Part shown: one piece after another, positions 26,897-37,792 of the stretch | Numbering within the stretch: the first letter of the stretch is position 1 | How the letters are laid out: each line of letters starts with the position of its first letter | Assembly (NCBI RefSeq): GCF_000377665.1 | Contig: NZ_KB898656.1 | Span: 1 to 64,000, forward strand | DNA from: Vreelandella zhanjiangensis DSM 21076 | Lineage (GTDB): Bacteria > Pseudomonadota > Gammaproteobacteria > Pseudomonadales > Halomonadaceae | Length of the DNA: 64,000 bases | Direction: 5' to 3' | Program-made: the position numbers and the translations under genes | The notes under the pieces: model-generated | The model's database searches: none | What the model was told of the DNA's origin: nothing | Seen by the model: only the letters and a program-made list of their open reading frames with translations

Positions 26897-29800
26897 ACGT
26901 TTCCTGCTCCGCATAGAGGGCCGATGGCAGTTGGAAGCCCGCTACCAACGAACGGCTGAAGGGATTTTGGGCGCCGTTCGTGCCTAGGCGGTAACGCATG
27001 CTGCCCCCGTCCACCGTAAAGCGAACCTCAAGGTTGCGTTCGTCCTCACGGCTTAGTTCAGCTTCATCCAGCAAACGGAACCATGCCCAAGCGCCATCAC
27101 GAGATATGCTGCGTGGCGAGCGATTGATTTGGCTAGGCACCAACGTGATACGGCTATCGGTTCCGCCGCGCAGCGCATTGGGCCAGATCATCGAGACACG
27201 ACTCGCCGCGCTGTGCGTGTATTCGATCAGTTGCCCATCAACGCTGATAACGCTGCGTCGCTTGTCCGGGCTCAAGCTGACAGGCTCTAGCGCAAACTCA
27301 ACGTCCAGTGCGCCATCCCGGTCAAAATAGGCGCGCTGAATTTTTTCAGCGCGCTCAACCGCTACTAGAACGCTTTCACGCAGCAAGGAGTTTCCCTGAG
27401 CATCCACCAGATACTCGGGGGCGCCTTCAATGAAGGGTTTGAGATTGTCTTGATAGAAAGTATCCAGAATGCCCGAGGGTGCGAAAAAATCCTCGAAATC
27501 ATTCAGTGCCACATCACTGGATGCGTTGGGCACCAAGGGATAACGGCCTGCCAGTTGGTTCTGGTAAGGTGCTACCACTGCGTCCAGCCATAAGGTTTCT
27601 AGGTGGCTGATCGCACGTGCCATGATGAGCTGCCAGCTCTGGTCAGCAAGGCTTTGCAGCATTCTGGCCACTGGCTCTGGCGAATTTTCAGCGATACGCT
27701 GCAAGTTATGGATGGGGTCACCACCGCGCAGGGAAAGCCGATCACGTGCCTGGAGGAAGGCAGCCTGGCCTGAGTCCCCCGCCTCTTCAATATCCATCAG
27801 ATAGTCACGCAGTTCTGCAATCGCCTGCTTGATTTCGGTGAGTTCTACTGCGCTGCTGCCGTTCTCCTGGGCAAGCTGGTTTACCGCCTTGAAGGGCTGC
27901 TCGATAGCATGTGCCATCTGGTAGCGTTGTGAGCTTTCCAGCGCCTCACGCGCCGCTTCGTCATCCGCAGGAAGCTCAGGGTAGAGGCTGGTATTGCTTT
28001 CCACCTCAGCCAACAGACGATCAAGCGGCCGCTGAGAGCCTGCCAACGCATCGGCCACCACAATCGCCTGACGAATATCGGGCAGCGGAACCAGGAATGT
28101 GTTCCTAAGGGCATCACGCCAGCTTACGTGGTAATCGCTGGTATAGTGCTCGCGTAAATCATCCTGCAGCTGACGCTGGTCAGCGCTGCTGAAATTGATA
28201 TTGTCACGCTGGCCTAATACCCACAAATCTATCAAGGCAAGCTCTGTGGCCTGGTCCAACTGCTTGAGGAAATCGTTTTCAAAGCCGCTCTGGGTGACAA
28301 AATGAGGCAGCTGCAAATAGGCGGGTTCATCGTTTCGCGCCATGAACACCGTGTTGAACATGCTGCCGACACCATGACGTAGATCCAATGCATCGTTCTG
28401 ACGCTGACTGGTCGTCTTCATCGTGGCGTACACACGTTCATCCATCGGCTGGCGTGACAGCTCTTCCTGCGCAGCGTCCAAGCTGCCGCGTAACGGAGTC
28501 ATCGCAATTTCAGCCTGTCGATCACCCTGTGCAACTCGCCCTTCTAAATCACCATAGCGTAGCGCGTAGTCCAGGTGCGCCAGCAAGTCATCCTGAACGG
28601 CACCCTGCTGTGGGAACAGCAGCTGCCAGCGGCGCTCCATGAAGTCGTGTACGCGCTCAGGTTGACGGCCACTGGCATCGGACATCATGCGCACAATCCT
28701 CAAGAGCGCCAATTTGCCGTTGCTGCCTTCGGCCTCACGGTTCATATCGTCAACAATGCCCAGCATAATGGCGGGCAGGAATTGATATTCCAGCATGGCC
28801 AGATAGGCATTCTCGATTTCTCCACCGACAAAATGGCCCTGATAAAGCCCCATGTCCGCCAGAAAGGGGGAATGTGTCCGAAAATCGCCAAAGGTCTGCA
28901 GCGCATCGCGCAGACGATTCAATGGCTCGAGCATTTCATAGCCCGTCGGGTCGTCGTTCTGGAAGGTATCTGGCTGCGCGGCAATAAAGGATTCCATGCG
29001 CTGCTCAACGCTTGCCAATGCAGCAGAGTTCTTCTGGTAGAAGTAGCTCCACCCGCCGATAAGCAAGACGCTGCCGGCGATGCAGGTAAACACGCACGCC
29101 TGACGTACTTTCTGGCGTTGACGCATCACCTTGGCGTTGTCACCGGCAAGCCCTGCCTCCGGATAAATGACCTTTTCAAACAGCTCTTCGGTAAAGTAAA
29201 GCGCATTGCGCGCCGCGCGGTGGGCCGGCTGCACGCTGTCTGACATGCCATATCGGCGTGCTGCAGCGTCAACAAAGGGGTCTTCAGGTACGCCCTGCTG
29301 GTACACCGATGTAAAGTACGTACCGCGCACAATCGCGGCGGTTGAGAACTGGTCACTTGAAAGGATGTCGTTCAGAAAACCAAAAAGCACATCGCGCAGG
29401 CCAGCTAACTGACGCACAAAGCGGAATATGGATTCACGCTCCTCACGGTCCCGGCATTCGGAAAGCATGTTGGGCATAAGGCTGTTCAAGCGCTCGAGCA
29501 TGCCGTCATAAGCACTCAAGAACTCTTTTTCCCACTGCCCGGCTGAATCTATCGATTCAGGGGAGAAGGTAAACCCGAGCGGCGCCTTACGCTCTGCGCG
29601 CGAATAGCGGCGGAAAAAGTCATCAAAGCCATGCAGCAGGTCCATTTTGCTGAAGGTGACATAAACCGGTAGCCTCGAGCCATGGCGCTCCATCAGCTCA
29701 CGCAGACGGCTACGCAGCAAGGCAGCATAAGCCTTGCGGATAGTGACCTGGGCATGACTCAAGCGTGCCAAGTCCAGTACCAGTACCACACCATCCAAGG

Positions 29801-30530
29801 GGCGCTGCGTGCGATTACGATCCAACCATTCAACGAAATGATCCCATAGCCGGCTCTGCAGTGCCTGAGGCTCCCCTTCTTCCAGAGCGCCCTGGGTCAA
29901 CAGCTCTCCATCGGGGTCAATCAAGATGGCCTTATCGCCAATCCACCAGTCAAACCCGAAGAGCTGCTTTTTCGTCTGACGACCAGAAGCTTTCATCACG
30001 TGAGTGAGCGTGAAGTTTTGCCCTGAACGGTTGATCAGGCTGGTCTTGCCCGCATTCTCGACCCCCATCACCAAATACCAGGGCAACCGATAACGTCCTC
30101 GTGAGCCAGCCCCGAGGCTATCAATGATCTCACTTAGCACCTGATTCAAGGACGCTTCCTGACGCTCTACTTCGGCAAGAATAGGATCCTCGCTGCGTGC
30201 CGCTTCGTTTTGATGCTGCGCATCCACTTCCTTCAGACGGCGCGCAAGGCGAATACCCCATATCACGGCAACGACCGCCACAAGCGCCACGGTTGCCAGC
30301 CAGCGATTGGTCAAAGAGGCTAACGGGTAGTGCTCACGAAACGACCACCCAGGACCAAACCACCAGATGGCAATGAGCAGTAACGCTGCCAGTAACAGCC
30401 ATATCACTGAGGATGCTTTAGTTAGCCCCTTTACCCGGTTACCGCGTGCCTTCGCTTGATTATGAGCACTCTGCGCCCGCGAAAAACCGGGCACCCAGCG
30501 GCTTAACCTGGATTTTATCGTTGTCCACAT
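26880..30530 (-). CDS. tssM: T6SS membrane complex protein TssM (IcmF/VasK)
   Basis: Inner-membrane core of the T6SS membrane complex, spanning to the periplasm and binding TssL and TssJ. The 1216-residue protein has two N-terminal TM helices (about 42-62 and 78-96), a cytoplasmic NTPase-like domain with Walker A GVENAGKT at 156-163, a third TM near 480-500 and a large periplasmic part with the conserved C-terminal IcmF domain (WPNALRGGTDSRITL...). Full length; no break. It follows tssA by 41 bases. Confidence 0.96.
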   Translation of the reverse strand: MWTTIKSRLSRWVPGFSRAQSAHNQAKARGNRVKGLTKASSVIWLLLAALLLIAIWWFGPGWSFREHYPLASLTNRWLATVALVAVVAVIWGIRLARRLKEVDAQHQNEAARSEDPILAEVERQEASLNQVLSEIIDSLGAGSRGRYRLPWYLVMGVENAGKTSLINRSGQNFTLTHVMKASGRQTKKQLFGFDWWIGDKAILIDPDGELLTQGALEEGEPQALQSRLWDHFVEWLDRNRTQRPLDGVVLVLDLARLSHAQVTIRKAYAALLRSRLRELMERHGSRLPVYVTFSKMDLLHGFDDFFRRYSRAERKAPLGFTFSPESIDSAGQWEKEFLSAYDGMLERLNSLMPNMLSECRDREERESIFRFVRQLAGLRDVLFGFLNDILSSDQFSTAAIVRGTYFTSVYQQGVPEDPFVDAAARRYGMSDSVQPAHRAARNALYFTEELFEKVIYPEAGLAGDNAKVMRQRQKVRQACVFTCIAGSVLLIGGWSYFYQKNSAALASVEQRMESFIAAQPDTFQNDDPTGYEMLEPLNRLRDALQTFGDFRTHSPFLADMGLYQGHFVGGEIENAYLAMLEYQFLPAIMLGIVDDMNREAEGSNGKLALLRIVRMMSDASGRQPERVHDFMERRWQLLFPQQGAVQDDLLAHLDYALRYGDLEGRVAQGDRQAEIAMTPLRGSLDAAQEELSRQPMDERVYATMKTTSQRQNDALDLRHGVGSMFNTVFMARNDEPAYLQLPHFVTQSGFENDFLKQLDQATELALIDLWVLGQRDNINFSSADQRQLQDDLREHYTSDYHVSWRDALRNTFLVPLPDIRQAIVVADALAGSQRPLDRLLAEVESNTSLYPELPADDEAAREALESSQRYQMAHAIEQPFKAVNQLAQENGSSAVELTEIKQAIAELRDYLMDIEEAGDSGQAAFLQARDRLSLRGGDPIHNLQRIAENSPEPVARMLQSLADQSWQLIMARAISHLETLWLDAVVAPYQNQLAGRYPLVPNASSDVALNDFEDFFAPSGILDTFYQDNLKPFIEGAPEYLVDAQGNSLLRESVLVAVERAEKIQRAYFDRDGALDVEFALEPVSLSPDKRRSVISVDGQLIEYTHSAASRVSMIWPNALRGGTDSRITLVPSQINRSPRSISRDGAWAWFRLLDEAELSREDERNLEVRFTVDGGSMRYRLGTNGAQNPFSRSLVAGFQLPSALYAEQETYANDT

Positions 30531-30571
30531 GCGCCTTTAATCCTCGTCCCTAGTGGTCAAATTGGTTGACG

Positions 30572-32014
30572 TTATACGTTTAGCGATGATTGCAGCCGAG
30601 ATACCAAGCCTGGCTCCCATTGCTCAAGCGCCAGCGTGGTGACAGTGTCGTATAACGTTTGATAGTGCTGGTGTGCCAAGCTATTCAAACCGGCCTTTAG
30701 TAAAAGATCCGCACTGGCAAGCCGCCAATACACCGCTTCACGGGGTGAGCCGGCGCTAGCAAGCCCTTGGTCCAGCTGCTTCAGCGCGGCAGCCAATCCT
30801 TCGTTATCAAGTGCCTCTAGCGCCGCCTGATAGCTCTCCTGCCAGACGTCGCCCTGACCTGCGTGGGCGGCTGCGGGTGTAGCTGACTGGTGTAACCAAC
30901 GCTGCGTTTCTTCTTCCACAAACGGCGTGCCGTCGTTAAACGCCAGCGCTTCAATACCGGGTAAGCGGGAGACAAAACGGCGTGTCTCTTCACAGATGGC
31001 ATCCGCACAGCGCGAATGCCCCAGATGCTGGGCAAGCTCAGCACTCAAACGATGCCCTTCAAGCCAGTAAGGGCTCACCGCCAGGCTGTTCTCTATTCTT
31101 TGCCATAGAGCCAGATCCCCACCCCGCGACAAGCTATCGCGATACTCCGCGACACGATCAGCCGATACGGGTGCAAGCTCCGTACGCCCACCGTTACGCG
31201 ACATGGGCAGCGCCTGGATGATTCCCCAGACGGCATAGCGACGGAGTCGGTAAACCAAAGGCTCGCCAGGTGACTGCTCGGCCAAAAAGTCTGCCATTTT
31301 AAGAATCGCCTGCCGGTTAGCGCGCTCATTACCCGACTCCATGCGCACTTCGGGTAGTTTTGCTGTGGGGGCAGACGCTTCTTGCGATGCCTGCTCCGCT
31401 GCAAGTACCGCGGGTGTATCGCCGGTACTGGGTGATACATTCGTGGCGGACGTGTTTTTAGCCGGTTGCAGGCTTTCAATTTGTCGTTGCAACTCATCAA
31501 GCGCCTGATCGGGTAACGCTTTCTCCGTCACGGTAGCGCGCAACACCGTCAGCGCATTGATGCAGTGCTGGTACGCTTCTTCATCACCAATACGCACACT
31601 GCTTGCCTGCTTGGCCGTACGCTGAGCAATTTGCTGAAATAGGCGGGGACGCATCTTGGCGCCACGCGGGCCTGTAAATGGGTAGGCAACGTCCCACCAT
31701 GCGGTCAAGCACTGGCTGAGCAATTGCAGCGATAGCGTAAACCGCCGGGCATTGCCATCCTGCTGCAAGCAGTGCAATAGATGACTTAACACCTTAGCGT
31801 CCTTGCCTTGCTGGCTTAGCATATCGATAGCCAGCGTTTCCGCAGCCATCCAATCAACCTCACCATGCTGAAGCGAGCCGATTTTCATCATCTCCGCTTC
31901 GAGCTTTAAAAAGCTGCTGCTCTCTTCAACCGGCACTCCTACCGCATGGCCCTCGGCATTTTTTTCTAGAGGAGCCAATAAGGGCGCAAACTGTTCTGCA
32001 TCGGTAATACGCAT
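30572..32014 (-). CDS. tssA: T6SS protein TssA (VasJ type)
   Basis: TssA-family protein, which organises sheath and baseplate assembly or caps the growing sheath. About 480 residues from ATG 32014, which has GAGGTG five bases upstream; the open frame begins at a GTG at 32041 inside vasI. The N-terminal ImpA_N domain contains the PFTGPRGAKMRPRLFQ-like segment (family: YP...RG) near residue 110. A variable, Ala/Ser/Thr-rich linker and a VasJ-type helical C-terminus follow. It starts 7 bases after the vasI stop. Confidence 0.9.
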   Translation of the reverse strand: MRITDAEQFAPLLAPLEKNAEGHAVGVPVEESSSFLKLEAEMMKIGSLQHGEVDWMAAETLAIDMLSQQGKDAKVLSHLLHCLQQDGNARRFTLSLQLLSQCLTAWWDVAYPFTGPRGAKMRPRLFQQIAQRTAKQASSVRIGDEEAYQHCINALTVLRATVTEKALPDQALDELQRQIESLQPAKNTSATNVSPSTGDTPAVLAAEQASQEASAPTAKLPEVRMESGNERANRQAILKMADFLAEQSPGEPLVYRLRRYAVWGIIQALPMSRNGGRTELAPVSADRVAEYRDSLSRGGDLALWQRIENSLAVSPYWLEGHRLSAELAQHLGHSRCADAICEETRRFVSRLPGIEALAFNDGTPFVEEETQRWLHQSATPAAAHAGQGDVWQESYQAALEALDNEGLAAALKQLDQGLASAGSPREAVYWRLASADLLLKAGLNSLAHQHYQTLYDTVTTLALEQWEPGLVSRLQSSLNV

Positions 32015-32021
32015 CGTCACC

Positions 32022-32675
32022 TCACCAGCCGCAGTTTTCACGTAAGGGATCGATCATGTCGCTCAGCCCGGTGACATCAAAACGCAGTCCATCCAGCGCG
32101 GCGACTTCGCTTTGCAAACGCAGATCACTTGCATTCAGAAGCTGCCTCAACGTTTCGATGGCGGGCAAACCCCGCCCACCGCTAATCACATGGCCATCGT
32201 TTCTTACCCGCCATTGCTGGTTGATAGAGCGGTTGCTGGAGGAAAGCTGCACCTCTACACGGGTACCATCGATAGGCTCAGGCAGATGTAGTTGAAAGCG
32301 CGTAATCCACTTTTCACAGGCGATGACCAAGGTCGGCCGAGGTGGTGTGGTGCCGAGCGCTGGCGCACTCATCAATACATCTTCACCCTGCTCACTGAAC
32401 AGCAGGCCAGTATTCTCCTCCGTTCGCTGCGCCTCTTGACGTGCAATGGCATCCCATAAGGCAGGCAAAGCGGTCCCATCGGTATCAGGCTGCTCTGGGG
32501 TAAGAAAAATCTGGTCATAACAACTCAGCCGGTCCAGCCGTGAGTTCTCCTGTGCACAGCTATGGGCGGCATCAATCAATGTCTGGTCATTAGCCATTAC
32601 TGACATACTGGCGACAGAGCCTGCGCACAGCGCTGTCAGCATGGCCAAGCCATGTTTTCGCAATATCATGTTCAT
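32022..32675 (-). CDS. vasI: T6SS-associated protein VasI/TagO
   Basis: Periplasmic accessory protein of about 217 residues with a signal peptide ending near SVMA-ND. The start ATG 32675 overlaps the vasH stop as ATGA. After the leader it has two cysteines in the [15 protein letters not shown] segment typical of the VasI family. V. cholerae VasI lies at the same position, between vasH and vasJ. Its exact biochemical role is not settled. Confidence 0.85.
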   Translation of the reverse strand: MNMILRKHGLAMLTALCAGSVASMSVMANDQTLIDAAHSCAQENSRLDRLSCYDQIFLTPEQPDTDGTALPALWDAIARQEAQRTEENTGLLFSEQGEDVLMSAPALGTTPPRPTLVIACEKWITRFQLHLPEPIDGTRVEVQLSSSNRSINQQWRVRNDGHVISGGRGLPAIETLRQLLNASDLRLQSEVAALDGLRFDVTGLSDMIDPLRENCGW

Positions 32676-34273
32676 TTGGTGTCCAATTGCAGCAGCCGGC
32701 ATTTATGCGCGAGCGTCCGTTTGGGTAGCCCCAAACTTTTGGCGACCTGGGTTCGATTACCATCAAAATGTGCCAATCGTTGGCGAATAATGGCCGCTTC
32801 CACATCACGCAATGCTTCTTTTAAATCATCGACATTGTCTAGAAAGGAGAGTTTTTCCTGGGGTGCAAGAGGCATGGATGGCGATAGGTCTGGGGCCTCG
32901 GTTTGAATGGCAGGCAACATATCAACATCGATATCCGCGCCGTCGGGCGTCATTGCACAGGCATAATCAACCAGGTTTTTGAGTTCACGCACATTGCCTG
33001 GATAGTCCCGGGTGTTGAGTACGCGTAATGCGCTTGGGGTGATCCCCATCTCATGGCGCCCCTCTCTTGCGCAAAAGTCTGCGATAAAGCACTCGACAAG
33101 CATGACAATATCGCCCTGTCTTTCGGAAAGTGGCGGCAACGTCAAAGGGAATTGCCCCAAGCGATAGTAAAGATCCGCCCTAAAGCGCTTTTCACTAATA
33201 TGCTCACGTAGTGGCTGGTGGGTGGCCGCCACTAGCCTTAGATCAGCGTAACGCTCATCACTCGCGCCTAGCGGGCGATAGCACCCGCTTTCCAGCACGC
33301 GTAGCAGCTTGGCTTGCAGGGCTAACGGCATATCGCCTATTTCATCCAGAAACAGCGTGCCACCATCTGCCTGGCTGATAAGCCCTTCGCGAGCATGATC
33401 CGCGCCAGAAAATGCCCCTTTTTCATGGCCAAACAGCTCAGATTCCAGCAGCGCCTCAGGAATGGCGGCACAATTAATCGCCATAAAAGGGCCTTTGGAA
33501 CGCGCCGATAATTGATGCAGCGCCCGCGCCACGCAGTCTTTTCCAGTGCCTGTTTCGCCTTGTAGCAACACCGCCAAGCTGGTTTCTGCTGCGCGAACCA
33601 CTTTCCGGCGCAGCGCCTGCATGGCGGAGGACTGCCCCAATAGATCTTTACCAAGCTGGTCTGCAAGCGTTTGTCGGCGCGCGCCATCATTAAGCTTGGC
33701 GAGAGACTCCTTAAGCACTTGAGAGCGCTGCCGCTCACCCTGCTCTTGAGATAATCGCTGCCATAGCTGGCACACCAGTGTTTCGAGCGCGCCCATTCCT
33801 GAATCATTCACGAGCGCTTCAAGCATGCAGGAGTCCCCTGCCATCACTAATGCGCCTAACCATGTCTTGCGTCCGTCCTCTCCGCGTAACGGCCTTATCA
33901 GCAGGTGAAGTTTAGGGTCCAGTCGGGCGATCTGTGCCTGAAAATCCGGATGGTCTAACCGCGTCCGCGCATCCCGTACGCTAAGCAGTAATGGCTTACC
34001 ACTGCGCACCACGTGCGCATAGGGATGCCGAAAATCACTACAATCGAACTGGGCGTCACTGTTATCCAGGCCTAGCCAGCGGCCGCTGCCCTCAAGATAT
34101 AGACATGCCGCCCATGCCAGGCCTACCTCGTGGCGCAATAATTCTGAAACCCGCTCACGCAGCACAATGGGGGCAGGACTTTCTGCCAAGCGTAGTGCCA
34201 GTGGCATCGCCGCTAACTCACGCTGCCACAGGTGTTCGCTGGGCGCCTTGGGAACAGTTGCAATGGCCGTCAT
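32672..34273 (-). CDS. vasH: sigma-54-dependent T6SS regulator VasH
   Basis: Enhancer-binding protein that activates sigma-54 promoters of T6SS genes, in V. cholerae chiefly hcp. The 533 residues have an N-terminal GAF-like sensor (about 20-190), an AAA+ domain with Walker A GETGTGKD (239-246), Walker [11 protein letters not shown] (304-313) and the sigma-54 contact loop GAFSGA (286-291; the usual form is GAFTGA), and a Fis-type HTH at the C-terminus (about 484-530, [19 protein letters not shown]). It starts 4 bases after clpV. Its likely targets are the three dyads upstream of hcp. Confidence 0.93.
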   Translation of the reverse strand: MTAIATVPKAPSEHLWQRELAAMPLALRLAESPAPIVLRERVSELLRHEVGLAWAACLYLEGSGRWLGLDNSDAQFDCSDFRHPYAHVVRSGKPLLLSVRDARTRLDHPDFQAQIARLDPKLHLLIRPLRGEDGRKTWLGALVMAGDSCMLEALVNDSGMGALETLVCQLWQRLSQEQGERQRSQVLKESLAKLNDGARRQTLADQLGKDLLGQSSAMQALRRKVVRAAETSLAVLLQGETGTGKDCVARALHQLSARSKGPFMAINCAAIPEALLESELFGHEKGAFSGADHAREGLISQADGGTLFLDEIGDMPLALQAKLLRVLESGCYRPLGASDERYADLRLVAATHQPLREHISEKRFRADLYYRLGQFPLTLPPLSERQGDIVMLVECFIADFCAREGRHEMGITPSALRVLNTRDYPGNVRELKNLVDYACAMTPDGADIDVDMLPAIQTEAPDLSPSMPLAPQEKLSFLDNVDDLKEALRDVEAAIIRQRLAHFDGNRTQVAKSLGLPKRTLAHKCRLLQLDTK

Positions 34274-34277
34274 AGGT

Positions 34278-36926
34278 TTATGCCACGCTGGCTGTAAAAG
34301 TGCCGTACTCGCCGTCTACACCCAGCTCGACGCGCGTTACCGCTTCTCGACGTGCCATACGTTCCAGCAGCGCGCGTGAAAGTGGTGGCAGCAACTCACC
34401 GTCAATGACCGATTCAAGCATCCGTGCACCATTTTCGCTGCGCGTTGCTCGGCGGCATATGGCGTCCGTCAGTGCGTCATCCATCACCACGTGCGCCTGA
34501 CGATGCTGTACTTCAATACGCTTCACCAGCGTCGCCAGCTTGGCACCCACAATGTCGCGCAAGGTATCTTCTGCCAAGGGTAAATAGGGCACTACTTCCA
34601 TGCGTGCCAACAGCGCGGGTTTGAAAAAATCAGCAAGAACGGGATAAAGCGCGTCGTCCAGTGCCGGTGCGTTATCGGCGTGCGCCACGATCGCCTCGTA
34701 CCCAAGGTTGGAGGTAAGGAAAAACAGCACATTCTTGCAATCGATAATTCGCCCTTCTCCATCGGCCAGCTCGCCTTTATCAAACGCCTGATAGAAGAGG
34801 TTCAAGACATCGGGGTGGGCTTTTTCCACTTCATCCAGCAGCACCACCGAGTAAGGGCGCTGGCGCATGGCTTCGGTCAGCAAGCCGCCCTCACCAAACC
34901 CGACATAGCCTGGTGGAGAACCAATTAGTCGGGAAACCGTGTGCTTCTCCTGATACTCGGACATGTTGATCGTGGTCAGGAACTGGCGCCCACCGTACAG
35001 CTGCTCGGCGATCTGCACCACGGTTTCTGTCTTGCCCACGCCGCTTGGGCCAACCAGCAGGAAAGCACCTAACGGGCGCCCCGGGCGGCGCAGATCCGCA
35101 CGTGCTGTCAGCAGATGGCGATGCACCCGCTCGATCGCAATATCCTGACCTTTGATCAGTCCTCCCAAGTGGCTCGGCAGCTCCGTGAGTCGGGTCAGCT
35201 CGTCACTGGTCATGCGCTCCACCGGCACGCCCGTCCAATCACCAATGACCTGGGCAATTTGCGCCTCTTCAACGCTCGGGTTTACCAGTGAATGCGCCTG
35301 TTGAAGATGCATCAACTGCCGCTCACGCTCGGCAAGCTCTGCGTGTAGCTGTTCTGGCGAGCGCGGTTCAGCGGCATGGTCATCACCCTGGGTACTTTCG
35401 CCAGCGCCATTGGTATCCAAAAGCTGGCGGTGTAGCGTGACTATGGCGTCAACGCATTCACGCTGTTCCTGCCAGGCGGCCTCAAGCGTTGTGAGTTCAT
35501 CTTCAAGCGTGGCCAGACGCTCACTGAGAGCATGGCCCATCGCGGCATCAGGTTCCCGACCAAGCAGCTTTTCGCGGGCAAGCTGGTCGCGTTCACGTAG
35601 GGCGGCGGTGTGTTCGCTTTGCAGGTGGCTTAGCTTGCGCGGCGGCGTATCCAGCGCTTGCGCCAGCCGCGTACACGCCGTATCAAGCACGTCGATCGCT
35701 TTATCGGGCAGTTGACGCCCGGCCAGGTAGCGGGCAGAAAGAGACGCCGCGGCGCGCAGGCCGCTATCACCAATTAACACGCCGTGGGCGCGCTCATAGA
35801 CATCGCGCAGCCCACGCAGGATTACCAGGGCCTGCTCAACGCTGGGTTCAGAAAGTGCCACGGGCTGGAAGCGCCGCGAAAGCGCCGGATCCTTTTCAAA
35901 ATACTTCTTGTACTCGCGCCAGGTAGTCGCGGCAATGGTGCGCAGTTCGCCGCGCGCTAGCGCCGGTTTCAGCAAATTGGCGGCGTCGCCTCCGCCCTCC
36001 TGATTGCCCGCGCCAATTAGCGTATGCGCTTCATCAATAAACAGCAGCGTGGGCCGAGACGCGTTCTTGACTTCATCGATCACCGCTTTAAGACGCTTTT
36101 CAAACTCGCCCTTCACCGCAGCGCCCGCCTGCAGCGCGCCAAGGTCCAGCGTTAAAAGTTCGACACCCTTGAGCGCGGCTGGCACCTGGCCCGCCACAAT
36201 TCGGGATGCCAGCCCTTCAACCACTGCGCTTTTACCCACACCGGCATCACCAATCACGATAGGGTTGTTCTTGCGCCGGCGGCCCAAAATATCAAGCATC
36301 TGGTCAATTTCTGGATCACGCCCTAGCACCGGGTCCAGTTCGCCGCTACGCGCCTGCTCCGTCAGCGAGGTAGCAAAGCGCGCCAGCGCGCTGTCGCTTT
36401 CACGCGACAGGTTCTGGGTCGCTCCTGATTTTTCACTTTGCTCATGCACCGCTTCAGCGGAATCTGCCGTCAGGCTTTCAAAACGCCGGCGTAAATCTTC
36501 GCGATTGATATCGGCCAGCAATCGGCGGGTAGCGGTGCTCAAATAGCGCTCCACGTTGTGCAGGAGCGCGATAAAAATCACTCCGCTGCGCAGCTCAGCG
36601 TGCTGGTATTCGGTGGAAGCCAGAAGCCAAGCGTCCTGCAGCAACTCAACCAAAAGCGGTGAAAAACTGGGCGTTACCACATCGAAGTCGCGCGGAGGCC
36701 GGGTCTCTTCGCCAAGCTGGGCGCGCAGATTGGCAACATCAATATCGAAGTGATGACACAGGCTGCGTACATCGCAAAGTGGCTGGTCGCTTAACGCCTG
36801 CAGCAGGTGGGCTGCCGTCACTTCAGGCGCCTGTTGCTGGGCACACAGAACGGCCGCCTGTTCTAATCCTTGACGGGCGATAACACTGAGACGACCAATC
36901 AATGCCGAGAGCTCTACCCTGAGCAT
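34278..36926 (-). CDS. clpV: T6SS sheath-recycling ATPase ClpV (TssH)
   Basis: AAA+ unfoldase that extracts contracted TssB/TssC sheath for reuse. The 882 residues have a ClpV-type N-domain, NBD1 with GDAGVGKS, a long helical linker and NBD2 with GPSGVGKT and the [13 protein letters not shown] loop. Compared with ClpB (5154-7751) it has the ClpV-specific N-terminus beginning [20 protein letters not shown]. It starts 8 bases after tssL ends. Confidence 0.95.
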   Translation of the reverse strand: MLRVELSALIGRLSVIARQGLEQAAVLCAQQQAPEVTAAHLLQALSDQPLCDVRSLCHHFDIDVANLRAQLGEETRPPRDFDVVTPSFSPLLVELLQDAWLLASTEYQHAELRSGVIFIALLHNVERYLSTATRRLLADINREDLRRRFESLTADSAEAVHEQSEKSGATQNLSRESDSALARFATSLTEQARSGELDPVLGRDPEIDQMLDILGRRRKNNPIVIGDAGVGKSAVVEGLASRIVAGQVPAALKGVELLTLDLGALQAGAAVKGEFEKRLKAVIDEVKNASRPTLLFIDEAHTLIGAGNQEGGGDAANLLKPALARGELRTIAATTWREYKKYFEKDPALSRRFQPVALSEPSVEQALVILRGLRDVYERAHGVLIGDSGLRAAASLSARYLAGRQLPDKAIDVLDTACTRLAQALDTPPRKLSHLQSEHTAALRERDQLAREKLLGREPDAAMGHALSERLATLEDELTTLEAAWQEQRECVDAIVTLHRQLLDTNGAGESTQGDDHAAEPRSPEQLHAELAERERQLMHLQQAHSLVNPSVEEAQIAQVIGDWTGVPVERMTSDELTRLTELPSHLGGLIKGQDIAIERVHRHLLTARADLRRPGRPLGAFLLVGPSGVGKTETVVQIAEQLYGGRQFLTTINMSEYQEKHTVSRLIGSPPGYVGFGEGGLLTEAMRQRPYSVVLLDEVEKAHPDVLNLFYQAFDKGELADGEGRIIDCKNVLFFLTSNLGYEAIVAHADNAPALDDALYPVLADFFKPALLARMEVVPYLPLAEDTLRDIVGAKLATLVKRIEVQHRQAHVVMDDALTDAICRRATRSENGARMLESVIDGELLPPLSRALLERMARREAVTRVELGVDGEYGTFTASVA

Positions 36927-36934
36927 AATGCCTC

Positions 36935-37789
36935 CTAACGATGAAGTTGATTAAGTAGGGATGTTACGTGCTCGGCCTGCTGATCGAGAGCCCAGGAAAA
37001 GCCTAGATAAATCAGCACCATGCTTACTATGAAAACAGCAAAAATGGTCCAGTTGGGCATCCCTTGGCTAACACGCTGGCGGTGCGTATGGACGACATTG
37101 CTCAGCGGTGCTGTGAGCATTTCATCTGGCTGAGGGCTCAAGCCAGCAAGCTGGTCACCCAGCGCGCGGACGATTCTTTCGTACTCCTCGCGGCCATCGG
37201 ACATGACCCGGTAGCGACCCTCGAACCCCAGGCACAGGCAGAGATAGATAAACGCCAACATGTCGAGATAGCGCTCGGGTTCCTGCTGCAAGCGGGCAAG
37301 AATCGAGAACACTTTTTCACCGCCCCACGTCTCGTTGTGAAAACGTGTCAGCAACGAATGCTCGGCCCACTTGCTTTGCCGCCCCCAGGACATTCCCATC
37401 ACGGCTTCATCAACAAACGAGCAGAGCACATAGCGGTAGGCCAGCAGGGTGGGCCGGTCATACCCCTGCTCGGTCAGCTCGATTTCAATGGAGGTGACTT
37501 CGTCGACCACCTGTCGATACAGACGGTCTATGTCACCGGCGCTGTCCAGCTGTCTTACCCGCACCACCATACCCAGTAGGCTGCTCGCGGCATCAATCAT
37601 CGGGTTGATATTGTGGCCACGCAGGCGGAACCAGTAATCCTCATCGGCATTCAAGTGATCGGCGTGCTTGTGTATCAACACATCCAGACTGCTGTCCTGT
37701 ATGAGATCCTCGTGACGCACAGGTTCTTTACGACCAGCAACACCCACGGCACCACCATTACCTGCCGAATCTGTTGTCAAGTGCTGCAT
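36935..37789 (-). CDS. tssL: T6SS membrane complex protein TssL (DotU/IcmH)
   Basis: Cytoplasmic hook of the T6SS membrane complex with a single C-terminal TM anchor (about residues 254-274, FAVFIVSMVLIYLGFSWAL). The 284-residue protein has the DotU core with YVLCSFVDEAVM and HNETWGGEKVFSIL. There is no OmpA-like peptidoglycan-binding extension, so anchoring must come from elsewhere. The ribosome binding site AGGAG lies at the tssK stop. Confidence 0.94.
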   Translation of the reverse strand: MQHLTTDSAGNGGAVGVAGRKEPVRHEDLIQDSSLDVLIHKHADHLNADEDYWFRLRGHNINPMIDAASSLLGMVVRVRQLDSAGDIDRLYRQVVDEVTSIEIELTEQGYDRPTLLAYRYVLCSFVDEAVMGMSWGRQSKWAEHSLLTRFHNETWGGEKVFSILARLQQEPERYLDMLAFIYLCLCLGFEGRYRVMSDGREEYERIVRALGDQLAGLSPQPDEMLTAPLSNVVHTHRQRVSQGMPNWTIFAVFIVSMVLIYLGFSWALDQQAEHVTSLLNQLHR

Positions 37790-37792
37790 GTA

